From Bradyrhizobium zhengyangense (GTDB lineage: Bacteria; Pseudomonadota; Alphaproteobacteria; Rhizobiales; Xanthobacteraceae), in contig NZ_JAKLUA010000001.1 in NCBI RefSeq assembly GCF_022012435.1, forward strand, positions 682,001-746,000: a DNA stretch of 64,000 nt. The letters are read 5' to 3'. The notes beneath the pieces are model-generated. The model searched no databases. It worked only from the letters and a program-made list of their open reading frames with translations, and was not told the DNA's origin. The position numbers were made by a program, and so were the translations under genes. Positions 1 through 8,118 of this stretch are shown piece by piece (within the stretch, counting starts at the first letter, position 1; each line of letters opens with the position of its first letter).

Positions 1-923
1 TGGTCGTCGTCGGCCCCTGCTCGGTGCACGATCCCAAGGCCGCGCTTGAGTACGCCGAGCGTCTCGCCGCTTTGCGCGAGGACCTCGCCGACCAGCTCGA
101 GATCGTGATGCGGGTCTATTTCGAGAAGCCGCGCACCACCGTGGGCTGGAAGGGCCTGATCAACGACCCGGATCTCGATGGCAGCTTCGACATCAACAAG
201 GGCCTGCGGCTCGCGCGCAACGTGCTCTCCGCCATCAACAATCTCGGCCTGCCCGCCGGGGCCGAATTCCTCGACATGACGACGCCGCAGTACATCGCCG
301 ACCTCGTCTCGTGGGCCGCGATCGGCGCACGCACCACCGAGAGCCAGATCCATCGCGAACTCGCTTCGGGGCTGTCCTGCCCGGTCGGCTTCAAGAACGG
401 CACCGACGGCAACGTGCGGATCGCCGCGGACGCGGTGAAGTCGGCCTCGCATCCGCATCACTTTATGGCGGTGACGAAGCTCGGCCGTTCCGCGATCGCC
501 TCGACCGCGGGCAACGAGGACTGCCACATCATCCTGCGCGGCGGAGCCAAGCCGAACTACGACCCGGCAAGCGTCGCGGCGGCCTGCAACGAGCTTTCAA
601 AATCCGGCGTCGCGCCATTGGTGATGGTGGATGCCAGCCACGCCAATTCGAGCAAGAAGCCGGAAAACCAGCCGCTGGTCATGGCCGACATTGCCGGACA
701 GATCTCCGGAGGCGAGAATCGTATCATGGGCGTGATGATCGAGAGCAATCTCGTCGCGGGCCGTCAGGATGTGGTACCAGGCAAGCCGCTCGTGTACGGC
801 CAGAGCATCACCGACGGGTGCATTGATTGGGCGACTACGGCTACCGTGCTCGAGCAGCTCGCTGATGCAGTCGAAATCCGCCGCAACACCGCGCGCGCCG
901 GACTGCACGAGCGCTCCGCGTAA
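1..923 (+). CDS. aroG: 3-deoxy-7-phosphoheptulonate synthase (class I DAHP synthase), 5' end outside window
   Basis: Condenses phosphoenolpyruvate and erythrose 4-phosphate in the first step of the shikimate pathway. The open frame runs in from the window edge, and its first visible residues read VVVGPCSVHDPKA, the family's phosphate-binding GPCS-HDP motif. The true start therefore lies upstream and an internal GTG at 24 is not the start. Other class I motifs follow: GARTTESQIHRE, KNGTDG, DASHANSSKKP (metal/substrate binding) and GVMIESNLVAG, with the family ending YGQSITDGCIDW. The stop is TAA at 921. Paralogue type (AroF, AroG or AroH) and feedback inhibitor cannot be read from this part, so the symbol is generic. 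Confidence 0.93.
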   Translation, partial: VVVGPCSVHDPKAALEYAERLAALREDLADQLEIVMRVYFEKPRTTVGWKGLINDPDLDGSFDINKGLRLARNVLSAINNLGLPAGAEFLDMTTPQYIADLVSWAAIGARTTESQIHRELASGLSCPVGFKNGTDGNVRIAADAVKSASHPHHFMAVTKLGRSAIASTAGNEDCHIILRGGAKPNYDPASVAAACNELSKSGVAPLVMVDASHANSSKKPENQPLVMADIAGQISGGENRIMGVMIESNLVAGRQDVVPGKPLVYGQSITDGCIDWATTATVLEQLADAVEIRRNTARAGLHERSA

Positions 924-930
924 TCAGGGC

Positions 931-970
931 AAAAAGCGGGCGGGGCGATGCTGTTCGCGCCCTGCCCGCT
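931..970 (-). terminator. Rho-independent terminator between aroG and the small secreted protein gene
   Basis: A 13-bp stem (935-947 with 958-970, one G-U wobble) encloses a 10-nt loop. Read on the minus strand, the stem is followed by five T (positions 935-931), the usual intrinsic terminator layout for the minus-strand gene at 978-1232. The same stem lies just after aroG on the plus strand but there it lacks a good T run. Confidence 0.7.
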
Positions 971-977
971 CTTGCTA

Positions 978-1232
978 TTAGCAGCCGCGGCAGATGCTCT
1001 TGATTTTCTTGTCGAGCAGAGCGTCTTCCTTGTTCACGGGATTGTTCGGATCGTTCAGATTCTTCTCGCTTGGCACGTCGCCGGCACGCGGCTGACGATG
1101 ACCGACGGGCGCGGAAGGCAGCGTCCCCGACGTGGCGCCGCCTGACGACGATGATCCCTTGGTGCCGGTCTGCGCGACCGCCGCTCCACCAAGCAAGACC
1201 ACGAGCGACGCTACGAGCATGATCTTCTTCAT
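978..1232 (-). CDS. Small secreted protein, unknown function
   Basis: An 84-residue product beginning MKKIMLVASLVVLLGGAAVAQ, a clear Sec signal peptide with likely cleavage after AVA. The mature part is rich in Ser, Gly and Pro and ends with a cysteine pair, ICRGC. The ATG at 1232 was chosen over a TTG 21 bases upstream because GGAGG sits at normal spacing before it. It is followed by an intrinsic terminator, so it is probably a single-gene unit. No function recognised. Confidence 0.75.
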   Translation of the reverse strand: MKKIMLVASLVVLLGGAAVAQTGTKGSSSSGGATSGTLPSAPVGHRQPRAGDVPSEKNLNDPNNPVNKEDALLDKKIKSICRGC

Positions 1233-1272
1233 ATCCGTTCCTCCATTCCTCAAACCGGCGTTCCCCGACCGC

Positions 1273-2367
1273 TCACGTCTCAGGCGGATAAAGATGAACG
1301 TCGCCGCAATAGTCGACGATACGATAGCGCGTTTCCGTTACGGCATCACCCGCATCGACTGCGGTATTTTGCGCCGCCAACACATAATTCGGTCCGATCG
1401 GCGACTTGCCGGCGCCTCCTGGAATGTCGATGACATAATCCGGTTGGCACAGGCCTGACACTCGCCCGCGCAACTGCCGCATCAGATCCTGCCCGGTCGC
1501 AAGCGTGGTGCGCAGATGTACGGTGCCCGGCGCGAGATCGCCGTGATGCAGGTAATAGGGCTTGATCCGGCATTCGACGAAAGCACGCATCAAATCCGAC
1601 AAAGCGGCGATGTTGTCATTGACGCCGCGCAAAAGCACGGACTGGCTCACCATGGGAATCCCGGCATCGACCAGCCGTGCGCAGGCCTCGCGGGCCGTAT
1701 CGGTGAGCTCGCGTGCATGGTTGGCATGCAGCGCGACCCAGGTGGTCGCACCCTCGACCTTGAGCGCTGCGACCATGTCCTCGCTGACACGCGCGGGGTC
1801 GGCCACGGGCACGCGGGTGTGAAGGCGGATGACCTTGACGTGATCGATTGCAGCGAGATCGGCCATGATCTCGCTCATGCGACGCGGCGACAGCATCAGG
1901 GGGTCGCCGCCGGTCAGGATCACCTCCCAGATCTCGCTGTGCGCACGGATGTAGTCGATCGCGGCGCGATAGGCGCTGTCCGAGAGCGCGTTTTCCTTGC
2001 CGGGACCGACCATCTCGCGGCGAAAGCAGAAGCGGCAATAGACCGCGCAGACATGGACGAGCTTGAACAGCACGCGATCGGGATAACGGTGCACGATGCC
2101 TGATACGGGCGAATGCGGGTGATCGCCGATCGGATCGGCATTCTCGCCCGGCTGCATCTCAAGCTCCGCGGCGGTCGGAACGAACTGGCGCGCGATCGGG
2201 TCATCGGGATCGGAGCTGTCGATCAGCTCGACCAGCGCCGGCGTGATCGCGACCGCATAACGGGCGGCAACGCGTTCCAGCGCGGGTAGCGCAGTGGCAG
2301 GAGCAAGGTCCGCAGCCACGAGCTCGGACGGCTCGCGCAATGTTCGTGCAATATTGGTCTTCGTCAT
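1273..2367 (-). CDS. epmB: EF-P (R)-beta-lysine synthesis enzyme, lysine 2,3-aminomutase family (EpmB/KamA-like)
   Basis: Radical SAM, PLP-dependent aminomutase converting L-lysine to beta-lysine, which EpmA attaches to elongation factor P. The 364-residue protein has the radical SAM cluster motif CAVYCRFC (Cys107, Cys111, Cys114), the LTGGDPL segment, and near the C-terminus PGGAGKSP, whose Lys321 matches the PLP lysine of the family. It overlaps the upstream epmA by four bases (ATGA, 2364-2367), indicating translational coupling. Next to epmA and efp, a role in EF-P modification is more likely than lysine catabolism. The original genus-level name could be kamA. Confidence 0.9.
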   Translation of the reverse strand: MTKTNIARTLREPSELVAADLAPATALPALERVAARYAVAITPALVELIDSSDPDDPIARQFVPTAAELEMQPGENADPIGDHPHSPVSGIVHRYPDRVLFKLVHVCAVYCRFCFRREMVGPGKENALSDSAYRAAIDYIRAHSEIWEVILTGGDPLMLSPRRMSEIMADLAAIDHVKVIRLHTRVPVADPARVSEDMVAALKVEGATTWVALHANHARELTDTAREACARLVDAGIPMVSQSVLLRGVNDNIAALSDLMRAFVECRIKPYYLHHGDLAPGTVHLRTTLATGQDLMRQLRGRVSGLCQPDYVIDIPGGAGKSPIGPNYVLAAQNTAVDAGDAVTETRYRIVDYCGDVHLYPPET

Positions 2368-3416
2368 CTCTCATCCGCAGGCGGTGTCCACACCACCTGA
2401 TCAATCCGTGTTGCACCGCTTGCCAGCATCACCAGCCGGTCGAAGCCGAGCGCGACGCCGCTGGCTTCTGGCATTGTAGCAACCGCGGCCAGAAAATCCT
2501 CGTCCAGCGGATAGGCCTCGCCGTAGCGGCGCTGCTTCTCCGCCATGGACTCCGCGAAGCGCTTGCGCTGTTCTTCGGCGTCGGTCAATTCGCCAAAGCC
2601 GTTGGCGAGCTCGACGCCGCAGGCGTAGACCTCGAACCGTTCTGCGACCCGTGGGTCGTCTGTCTTCACCCGCGCCAGCGCCGCCTCGGGAGATGGGTAT
2701 TCGAACAGAATGGTCAAACGCCCCTGCCCCAGATGCGGCTCGACATGTTCGACCAGGACCTTGCTGAAGATGTCCGACCAGGTGTCGTCCTCGGCGACCC
2801 GGACCTTGCCAGCGGCCGCCGCGGCGAGCGCGGACCGCTTACCGCTGGTGCCCGAGATTGTCGACAGCAGGTCGACCCCAGCGAAGCGCTCGAACGCGCC
2901 GGCAACGGTCAGCAGCTCCGGCTCCGCGAAGGGGTCGGCGGTCCGGTTCCGGAAGGCGAAGGTCCCGATTCCGGTCGCCTGTGCGGCGTGAGCGATGACA
3001 ACGACCGTATCGGCCATGATGGCATCATAAGGGGCCCCCGCCCGGTACCATTCCAGCATGGTGAATTCGGGAAGATGCAGATCGCCGCGCTCGCGGTCAC
3101 GGAAAACCCGGGCGAACTCGAAAATCCGCTCCTCGCCGGCTGCCAGCAGCTTCTTGCAGGCGAATTCGGGCGAAGTCCGCAAATATCTGCTGGCCCGGGT
3201 GCCATCGGGCCGGACGATCTCAGTCCGGGGGGCATGCAGATGCGTCTCGTTGCCCGGGGAGACCTGGAGAACGGAGGTTTCGACCTCGACAAAGCCCTGC
3301 TCGGTGAAAAAGCCCCTGACAGCCCCGGTAATGGCCGCCCTGGCCTGGAGGAAGGGCCGCCGGTCGAGGTGCCGTGAGGGGGTCCAGAACGGCGATATCG
3401 GCTTGTCCCCAGCCAT
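2364..3416 (-). CDS. epmA: EF-P--(R)-beta-lysine ligase (lysyl-tRNA synthetase paralogue, GenX/PoxA)
   Basis: Class II aminoacyl-tRNA-synthetase-like enzyme that ligates beta-lysine to a conserved lysine of EF-P. The 350-residue product lacks the anticodon-binding domain of true lysyl-tRNA synthetase, as EpmA does. Visible class II landmarks are PGNETHLHAP, LRTSPEFACKKLLAAG, the motif 2 stretch RVFRDRERG, and C-terminal motif 3 GVALGFDRLVML. The ATG at 3416 gives the family N-terminus; the frame stays open far upstream, opposite efp, but without family similarity. First gene of an epmA-epmB operon, divergent from efp. Confidence 0.92.
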   Translation of the reverse strand: MAGDKPISPFWTPSRHLDRRPFLQARAAITGAVRGFFTEQGFVEVETSVLQVSPGNETHLHAPRTEIVRPDGTRASRYLRTSPEFACKKLLAAGEERIFEFARVFRDRERGDLHLPEFTMLEWYRAGAPYDAIMADTVVVIAHAAQATGIGTFAFRNRTADPFAEPELLTVAGAFERFAGVDLLSTISGTSGKRSALAAAAAGKVRVAEDDTWSDIFSKVLVEHVEPHLGQGRLTILFEYPSPEAALARVKTDDPRVAERFEVYACGVELANGFGELTDAEEQRKRFAESMAEKQRRYGEAYPLDEDFLAAVATMPEASGVALGFDRLVMLASGATRIDQVVWTPPADER

Positions 3417-3578
3417 TACCCGACCGTCCCCTGGGGCAGCAAAGTGCTGGCATCCAACGGCAAAATCAGTATGTTGCGGCCCGAAACGGGCGCCGAGGTC
3501 TGATTTGAGGCCCCAAGTCCCCCATCGATTTGACCACGTCCTGGCCTGAGCCGGGCCAAGCAAGCAGGAAATATAGCT

Positions 3579-4145
3579 TTGAGAGTCATCGCCAGTTCTA
3601 TTCGCAAGGGCAACGTGATCGAGCAAGACGGCAAGCTCTATGTCGTCGTGAGCGCCGAGAACATCCATCCTGGCAAGGGCACGCCGGTCAGTCAGATCGA
3701 AATGCGCCGAATCTCGGACGGGGTAAAGATCTCCGAGCGTTACAAGACCACCGACCAGGTCGAAAAGGCCACCATCGAAGAGCGCAACTTCACGTTCCTG
3801 TATGAAGATGGCGACGGCTTCCACTTCATGAACCCCGAGACCTACGATCAGGTCCAGGTCTCCAAGGACGTCGTCGGCGACGCGGCCGCGTATCTTCAAC
3901 CGGACATGACCGTCAAGCTGTCGACCCACGACGTCAACGTGGTCTCGCTCGCGCTGCCGCAGCGCGTGACGTTGGAAGTGGTCGACACCGAGCCGGTGAC
4001 CAAGGGCCAGACCGCCTCGTCGTCCTACAAGCCGGCGGTGCTGTCCAACGGCATCCGCACCACCGTGCCGCCGCACATCTCGGTCGGCACCCGCATCGTC
4101 GTGATGACCGAAGACGGCTCCTACTCCGAGCGTGCCAAGGACTAG
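3579..4145 (+). CDS. efp: Translation elongation factor P
   Basis: Relieves ribosome stalling at polyproline stretches. 188 residues, the normal EF-P length, with the N-terminal KOW-like domain, two OB domains and the C-terminal family signature around [19 protein letters not shown]. The loop IHPGKGTP carries Lys33, equivalent to the lysine modified by EpmA/EpmB. The start is TTG at 3579, preceded by AGGA at 3566-3569; no ATG fits the family N-terminus [12 protein letters not shown]. It is transcribed away from epmA-epmB, sharing the 3417-3578 promoter gap with them. The sequence looks typical of Bradyrhizobium EF-P. Confidence 0.97.
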   Translation: MRVIASSIRKGNVIEQDGKLYVVVSAENIHPGKGTPVSQIEMRRISDGVKISERYKTTDQVEKATIEERNFTFLYEDGDGFHFMNPETYDQVQVSKDVVGDAAAYLQPDMTVKLSTHDVNVVSLALPQRVTLEVVDTEPVTKGQTASSSYKPAVLSNGIRTTVPPHISVGTRIVVMTEDGSYSERAKD

Positions 4146-4203
4146 GCCAAGGACTGAGCCAAGGGATCGAGGATCAGGGCAAGTGCCGCCGGGGGGCGAG
4201 ACA

Positions 4204-5805
4204 GTGGTTGGGAAGAGTTTCCGCTTCGTCTCGCTGCTCCTGGCGTCGCTCGCACTCCTCACCGCCTCGCCCGTCGCTGCGGACGAGATCCGCAGCCCTT
4301 CCCTCACAGCCCTGCGCGTCGATTGGCGCGCAGCGCTGGACCAGCTCCGCACCGAGATCAATAGCCGCCCACAGATCGCAGGCGATTTCATCTTCGTGCC
4401 CCGCCGTTCCGTCCCGCGGTTTGATCCACGCGGAATGCCGGCGCTGGTGCAGCTCAACGCGGTCTCTTCGCAATTCTTCGTAGGCATTGCCCGCAGCTCG
4501 GTTCCCGTGCTGCTGCCGTTCGATGCTGCCGCCTATCGGGAGGCGCAACGCAACGGTCCTCCCACCACATCAGCGCTCTCGCGCTACCAGGCCGATTTCA
4601 ATCCCGTCGACATGTTCGACGCCGGCCCTGCCGGTTACAGCGCAACGTTCTCACTCGAGCCCGGCGCCGGCGACGGCATGCCGACCCGCGTGTTCGCAAA
4701 GCCGGTCGAAATTCAGATCACGGGATCGGCCCTCGTCTACGACATCGCCGATCCCGCCGGCGGCAAGGGCGAGCCAGTCAAGCCGCTCGCCTCGATCTAT
4801 CCGGATCTGCGCAAGTTCATCCGCGAAGGCTATGTGCGCTATGCGTTCACGCGGTTTGGCGTGGCCTATGTGGTGTCGATCCAGTGCCTGGACAGCGTCG
4901 CAAAACCACGGCGGCTCGCGTGCAAGGAGGCCTACCCGGTCGCCGAGCGCTTCCTGAAGGCGCTGCATGTCGCAGGCGGTCAACGCATGCGGCCGCTGAT
5001 GGACGTCGCCTCATATGTGATCGATCGTCCGGCCGCGCGTTCGGCAGATTTCGGCTACCGGCCCAGCGGCGACATCATCCCGAACACCGGCTATCGCAAA
5101 CAGGGCGGCCATCCCGATGCGATGGCCTATGCGCAGATCCGCTTCCCGCTCGAGAAGGCGCCGGCCTTCGTGCATTCGCAATCCTACGCCAAGCGCGACA
5201 AGGATGACGGCCCGACCGCCTATCCCTGGCGCGACAATTTCTGCGAGTCCCGCAGCTTCGAGGTCTGGCAATGCGGCGGCGGCTTCGGCCACCAGGGCGA
5301 GGACATCCGCGCCGCCGACTGCCCCTCGACCGGTGATGCCCGCGAGCCCTGCGATCCCAAGCAACGCGGCGTCGTTGCCGTGCGCGACGCCATGGTGATC
5401 CGGGCCTCCAAGGACCAGGCTGCGACGCTCGAAGTCAACAGCCGCACCGAACACATCCGCTTTCGCTACATGCACATGAATCCGCAGGCGTTGAATGCCG
5501 ACGGAGTGCTCAATGGCCGCGTCGTCACCGAGGGCGAGAAGATCGGCGTGATCTCGAACTATCTCGATCATCCCGCAGGCACGTCGATGCACCTGCATTT
5601 CGACGTCCAGGTGTTCACCCGCGACGGCTGGATCTGGGTCAGCCCCTACGTCACGCTGGTCTCGGCCTACGAGCGCCTGATCCGCGCCCGGGGGCGCGAG
5701 ATCGGCACGGAGATCGCCGGCACCCCGCAACCGGTCGCGCACGCGCTGCCCGAAGATGTCATCAAGCCTGATCCGCGTGAGGGATCGAGCAGCGAAGAGA
5801 ACTGA
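4204..5805 (+). CDS. Secreted M23 (LytM-type) peptidase domain protein
   Basis: Probable periplasmic peptidoglycan endopeptidase or a catalytically altered relative. The GTG at 4204 follows a G-rich ribosome site (GGGGGGCGAG) and gives a 533-residue protein with a signal peptide ending SPVAA-DE. The N-terminal ~350 residues match nothing I recognise. The C-terminal part has the M23 pattern: GHQGEDIRA (first His/Asp zinc ligands), a middle RYMHM, and MHLHFDV, the H-x-H motif. The domain sits on an unusually long N-terminal region. It follows efp by 58 bases but is functionally unrelated to it. Confidence 0.78.
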   Translation: MVGKSFRFVSLLLASLALLTASPVAADEIRSPSLTALRVDWRAALDQLRTEINSRPQIAGDFIFVPRRSVPRFDPRGMPALVQLNAVSSQFFVGIARSSVPVLLPFDAAAYREAQRNGPPTTSALSRYQADFNPVDMFDAGPAGYSATFSLEPGAGDGMPTRVFAKPVEIQITGSALVYDIADPAGGKGEPVKPLASIYPDLRKFIREGYVRYAFTRFGVAYVVSIQCLDSVAKPRRLACKEAYPVAERFLKALHVAGGQRMRPLMDVASYVIDRPAARSADFGYRPSGDIIPNTGYRKQGGHPDAMAYAQIRFPLEKAPAFVHSQSYAKRDKDDGPTAYPWRDNFCESRSFEVWQCGGGFGHQGEDIRAADCPSTGDAREPCDPKQRGVVAVRDAMVIRASKDQAATLEVNSRTEHIRFRYMHMNPQALNADGVLNGRVVTEGEKIGVISNYLDHPAGTSMHLHFDVQVFTRDGWIWVSPYVTLVSAYERLIRARGREIGTEIAGTPQPVAHALPEDVIKPDPREGSSSEEN

Positions 5806-5818
5806 CCGGCCACGTCGA

Positions 5819-5856
5819 TCGCATCCCGGACGAGCGAAGCGACATAAGGGATGCGA
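5819..5856. repeat. Intergenic inverted repeat between convergent genes
   Basis: Arms TCGCATCCC (5819-5827) and GGGATGCGA (5848-5856) are perfectly complementary around a 20-base loop. They fill the gap between the convergent M23 and cupin genes. The sequence resembles the short palindromic units scattered between Bradyrhizobium genes and may also act in 3' end formation. Confidence 0.55.
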
Positions 5857-5864
5857 CAGGCCAG

Positions 5865-6362
5865 CTAATCCAGATACGTCGTGAGCTGCGCGCCCTCATC
5901 CGCCACGAATACGGCGATCAGTTCGGCTGGCTCCGTGGTGCTGGCATTGGCGGAGACCAGATGCGTTGCGCCTGGCGGCTCGAAGAAGGACTGGCCGACA
6001 CCGAACGTCTCGACCGGACCGCCACCAAGCTGGGAGCGGATCTCGCCCTTGGTGATGTAGGCGGTCACCGAGCCGGCGTGGCGATGCGGCCGCGAAAACC
6101 CGCCCGGGCCGTAGAACACGCGGACGATGGTCACGCGCTTGCCCGGAACGTTGGGCAGCGCGTAGGAGCCGATCGGCTCGACTTTATCGAGCGGCGAGCT
6201 TTCTGCAGCGGTCGCGCACAGCGGTGCGAGCGCGTCCGACACGGTGTCCATCGTCACCGGCAGCACCTTGCCGATCGCGAATGCGCAAGCAAGTCCGCCG
6301 ACGACGGCGAGCGCCATCGAGCGCGATTGACGTGGCGCGGCCGCCAGATCCATAGCCGTCAT
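5865..6362 (-). CDS. Membrane-anchored or exported cupin-domain protein
   Basis: 165 residues. An N-terminal hydrophobic segment (SMALAVVGGLACAFAIGKVL) acts as an anchor or signal. A single cupin barrel follows, with the metal motif PHRHAGSVTAYITKGE and the second motif FFEPPGATH. The ATG at 6362 is preferred over the ATG at 6368 because the GGGGGGAG ribosome site abuts the latter. It lies 21 bases downstream of the AhpD-like gene on the same strand, so the two are probably co-transcribed and under the same MarR control. Substrate unknown. Confidence 0.78.
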   Translation of the reverse strand: MTAMDLAAAPRQSRSMALAVVGGLACAFAIGKVLPVTMDTVSDALAPLCATAAESSPLDKVEPIGSYALPNVPGKRVTIVRVFYGPGGFSRPHRHAGSVTAYITKGEIRSQLGGGPVETFGVGQSFFEPPGATHLVSANASTTEPAELIAVFVADEGAQLTTYLD

Positions 6363-6383
6363 GATCATCTCCCCCCGTCTTAA

Positions 6384-6863
6384 TCAGGATGCCGTTGCAT
6401 TGGCGGCGACCTGCCGCTTCGGTGGCGTCCAGCGGAAGGCCGCGCCGAAACGGTTCCAGACATTGATCGAGGCAATTGCCGACGTCAGGTACATCAGCTC
6501 GGTCTCGGAGAATTCGCGCCGCACCTCGTCATAGACCTCGTCGCCGAAGCGGTCGGGCAGCAAAGTCAGTGCCTCGGCCCATGCCAGTGCCGCACGCTCG
6601 CGTGCCGAGTAGATCGGAGCCTCGCGCCAGACCGCAACGAGATGCAACTTGTCGGCGGGCACCCCGAGCCGTTCCGAGAGAAGAACATGATGCTGTACGC
6701 AGAAGGCGCATCCGTTGATCTGCGAGGCACGCAGCTTGACCAGCTCGAGCAGTTGCTTGTCGAGCCCGGCCTTGGCCGCCACCTGACCGAGTGCCAACAC
6801 CAGATCATACGCATCGGGCGCGATCCGTTTGAAATCCTCGTATTCGCTGCGCGCGTGCGACAT
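6384..6863 (-). CDS. Carboxymuconolactone decarboxylase/AhpD-like alkylhydroperoxidase family protein
   Basis: 159 residues with the AhpD-type redox motif INGCAFCVQHH (Cys52 and Cys55, followed by His). This is known in the family as a peroxide-reducing CxxC plus proton-relay histidine. The central part (ERAALAWAEALTLL) also matches the family. It is divergent from a MarR regulator 58 bases away with two palindromes between them, suggesting induction by an oxidant or a phenolic or quinone compound. A role in organic hydroperoxide or quinone detoxification is inferred from the family. Confidence 0.86.
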   Translation of the reverse strand: MSHARSEYEDFKRIAPDAYDLVLALGQVAAKAGLDKQLLELVKLRASQINGCAFCVQHHVLLSERLGVPADKLHLVAVWREAPIYSARERAALAWAEALTLLPDRFGDEVYDEVRREFSETELMYLTSAIASINVWNRFGAAFRWTPPKRQVAANATAS

Positions 6864-6883
6864 TGCGGTTCACCTCGTGATAT

Positions 6884-6899
6884 TGTAAGACTACTTACA
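6884..6899. promoter_or_regulatory. Inverted repeat (probable operator) in the ahpD-like/marR divergent promoter
   Basis: TGTAAG (6884-6889), four bases, CTTACA (6894-6899): perfect 6-bp arms lying 21 bases upstream of the AhpD-like start codon. Its position suggests a MarR operator or promoter-overlapping site on the ahpD side. Confidence 0.5.
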
Positions 6900-6902
6900 T
6901 CT

Positions 6903-6918
6903 TATAAGAGCTCTTATA
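6903..6918. promoter_or_regulatory. Perfect 16-bp palindrome (probable MarR operator)
   Basis: TATAAGAGCTCTTATA is a perfect palindrome ending two bases before the marR ATG. MarR proteins usually bind 16-20 bp palindromes of this kind in their own divergent promoters, and binding here would cover the marR translation start region. Negative autoregulation is inferred. Confidence 0.65.
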
Positions 6919-6920
6919 TT

Positions 6921-7442
6921 ATGCGCAAGCCGACCGGCATCACGAAATCGAAATTGGAGCAAAGGGCATCGAGCGAGGAGGCTGCGGTGCGCGTACCCGC
7001 TCCCGGCGAGGGCAAGCGTGGCGAGCAGGGTTATCTCGGCTATCTGCTGCGCCAAGCCCACGCGGCCGTCCGGCTGAAGATGGAACGCACATTGGCCGAT
7101 CTCGGCGTGACCTCGCCGCAATTCGCCGTGTTGACCATGCTGAACGCCTATCCGGGCCTGTCAGGAGCCGACGTCGCCCGCCTCACCTTCCTGACCCCGC
7201 AGACCGTGGGCGTGATCATCCGCAACCTCGAGCGCGACGGCGCGATTGCGATGACGCCGCACCCCGTGCATGGCCGCATCCAGCAATGGACGCTGACACC
7301 GCGCGGATCGACACTCCTCAGGACTTGCAGGGAGCGTGTGATTGGATTGGAGAAGCGTCTGGCCAATGGCCTCGATGCCAAGGCGGAGGCAAGCATTCGC
7401 CGATGGCTCGCCAACGTCGCGACGGAATTGCAAGAGGACTAG
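6921..7442 (+). CDS. MarR family transcriptional regulator
   Basis: 173-residue winged-helix regulator. The central part (GYLLRQAHAAVRLKMERTL, then LGVTSPQFAVLTML and a winged helix ending at the HGRIQQWTLTPRG wing) is typical of MarR proteins. It has an unusually long charged N-terminus (about 45 residues) before the fold. The ATG at 6921 starts the family-like part; the open frame extends upstream but crosses the palindromes and the divergent gene. It probably represses itself and the divergent AhpD-like/cupin pair. Confidence 0.88.
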   Translation: MRKPTGITKSKLEQRASSEEAAVRVPAPGEGKRGEQGYLGYLLRQAHAAVRLKMERTLADLGVTSPQFAVLTMLNAYPGLSGADVARLTFLTPQTVGVIIRNLERDGAIAMTPHPVHGRIQQWTLTPRGSTLLRTCRERVIGLEKRLANGLDAKAEASIRRWLANVATELQED

Positions 7443-7448
7443 GCGGGG

Positions 7449-7670
7449 CTAGTCGCCGCCTCCTCCGTCGCCGCCACCATCGCACCCGCCGAAATCGCCG
7501 CCCGCGGCGCCGTCACCTTGAAGATCTATCCGGTCGCCGCTGGGCGCCAGGTGCAGCTCGGTTTCAGGTTTCCAGCTCAGCGTCGCCGCAAGATCGCCAG
7601 GAAAAATCTGCCAGCACGATCCGTCGTCGAGTTCGACGACATGGCTTTCCGCATGCGCGTGTATCTTCAT
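7449..7670 (-). CDS. Small hypothetical protein with Gly/Asp-rich tail
   Basis: 73 residues. The first ~50 (MKIHAHAESHVVELDDGSCW and on) look like a compact beta-rich fold; the last ~20 are almost only Gly, Asp and Cys. It is convergent with marR, the stops being six bases apart. No signal peptide and no recognised family. The low-complexity tail could be a coding-region artefact, but the N-terminal composition looks like a real protein. Confidence 0.55.
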   Translation of the reverse strand: MKIHAHAESHVVELDDGSCWQIFPGDLAATLSWKPETELHLAPSGDRIDLQGDGAAGGDFGGCDGGGDGGGGD

Positions 7671-7691
7671 CCCATCCCAAAATCTCGTTGA

Positions 7692-7724
7692 AAAAGGCGG
7701 GCCCCGGCGATCGGCCGGGGCCCT
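7692..7724 (-). terminator. Rho-independent terminator
   Basis: A perfect 10-bp GC stem (GGGCCCCGGC at 7700-7709 with 7715-7724, loop of 5) is followed on the minus strand by a T run (7696-7692). It ends transcription of the small gene at 7731-7982. Confidence 0.82.
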
Positions 7725-7730
7725 AATTCG

Positions 7731-7982
7731 TCAATCGTCGTGATGAATCACGGTCTTGCTGCGATTGCCGAACTCGTCTTCTTTCTTGATCACCGTCTTA
7801 CGCTCGGCGGGCTCGCGCTCCTTGATCACGGTGGTACGGTCGCGATCGCGATCACGATACTCATGGGACTCGCCGACCGTCACGCCGGCGCCGACAGGAC
7901 CGACGTGAACGCCGACCTCATCCGCGAACGCCGGAGCCGCAATTGCCGTAACCATGGCCGCCGCAAACAGATATTTCCGCAT
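7731..7982 (-). CDS. Small secreted charged protein
   Basis: 83 residues: a signal peptide (MRKYLFAAAMVTAIAAPAFA, cleavage before DEVG) followed by a glycine/valine stretch and a very charged tail with repeated RDRDRDR, TVIKE and TVIHHDD-like units. GAGGA precedes the ATG at 7982 at normal spacing, and an intrinsic terminator follows. Such small exported proteins are frequent in Bradyrhizobium; no function recognised. Confidence 0.75.
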   Translation of the reverse strand: MRKYLFAAAMVTAIAAPAFADEVGVHVGPVGAGVTVGESHEYRDRDRDRTTVIKEREPAERKTVIKKEDEFGNRSKTVIHHDD

Positions 7983-8118
7983 CTTGTCCTCCTCAGTGTT
8001 GTCTGAAGAGAATGCGGACGTGCGACACTTTGTTCCTGACGGAACATGCGGGATGGATGAGACGCTCCTTGTTCCAGGAACCGCCCCACGGCTGCATGAT
8101 TCCGGCTACAATGCTCCC

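Noticed and set aside
2364..4487. 707-residue minus-strand ORF spanning epmA and antisense to efp
   Set aside because: Only the part from 3416 to 2364 is like a known protein (EpmA). The rest is a shadow of efp and the M23 gene, caused by high GC at third positions.
7449..7500. GC-rich Gly/Asp tail of the small protein read as a simple-sequence repeat
   Set aside because: It is short and irregular; kept as part of the coding sequence only.
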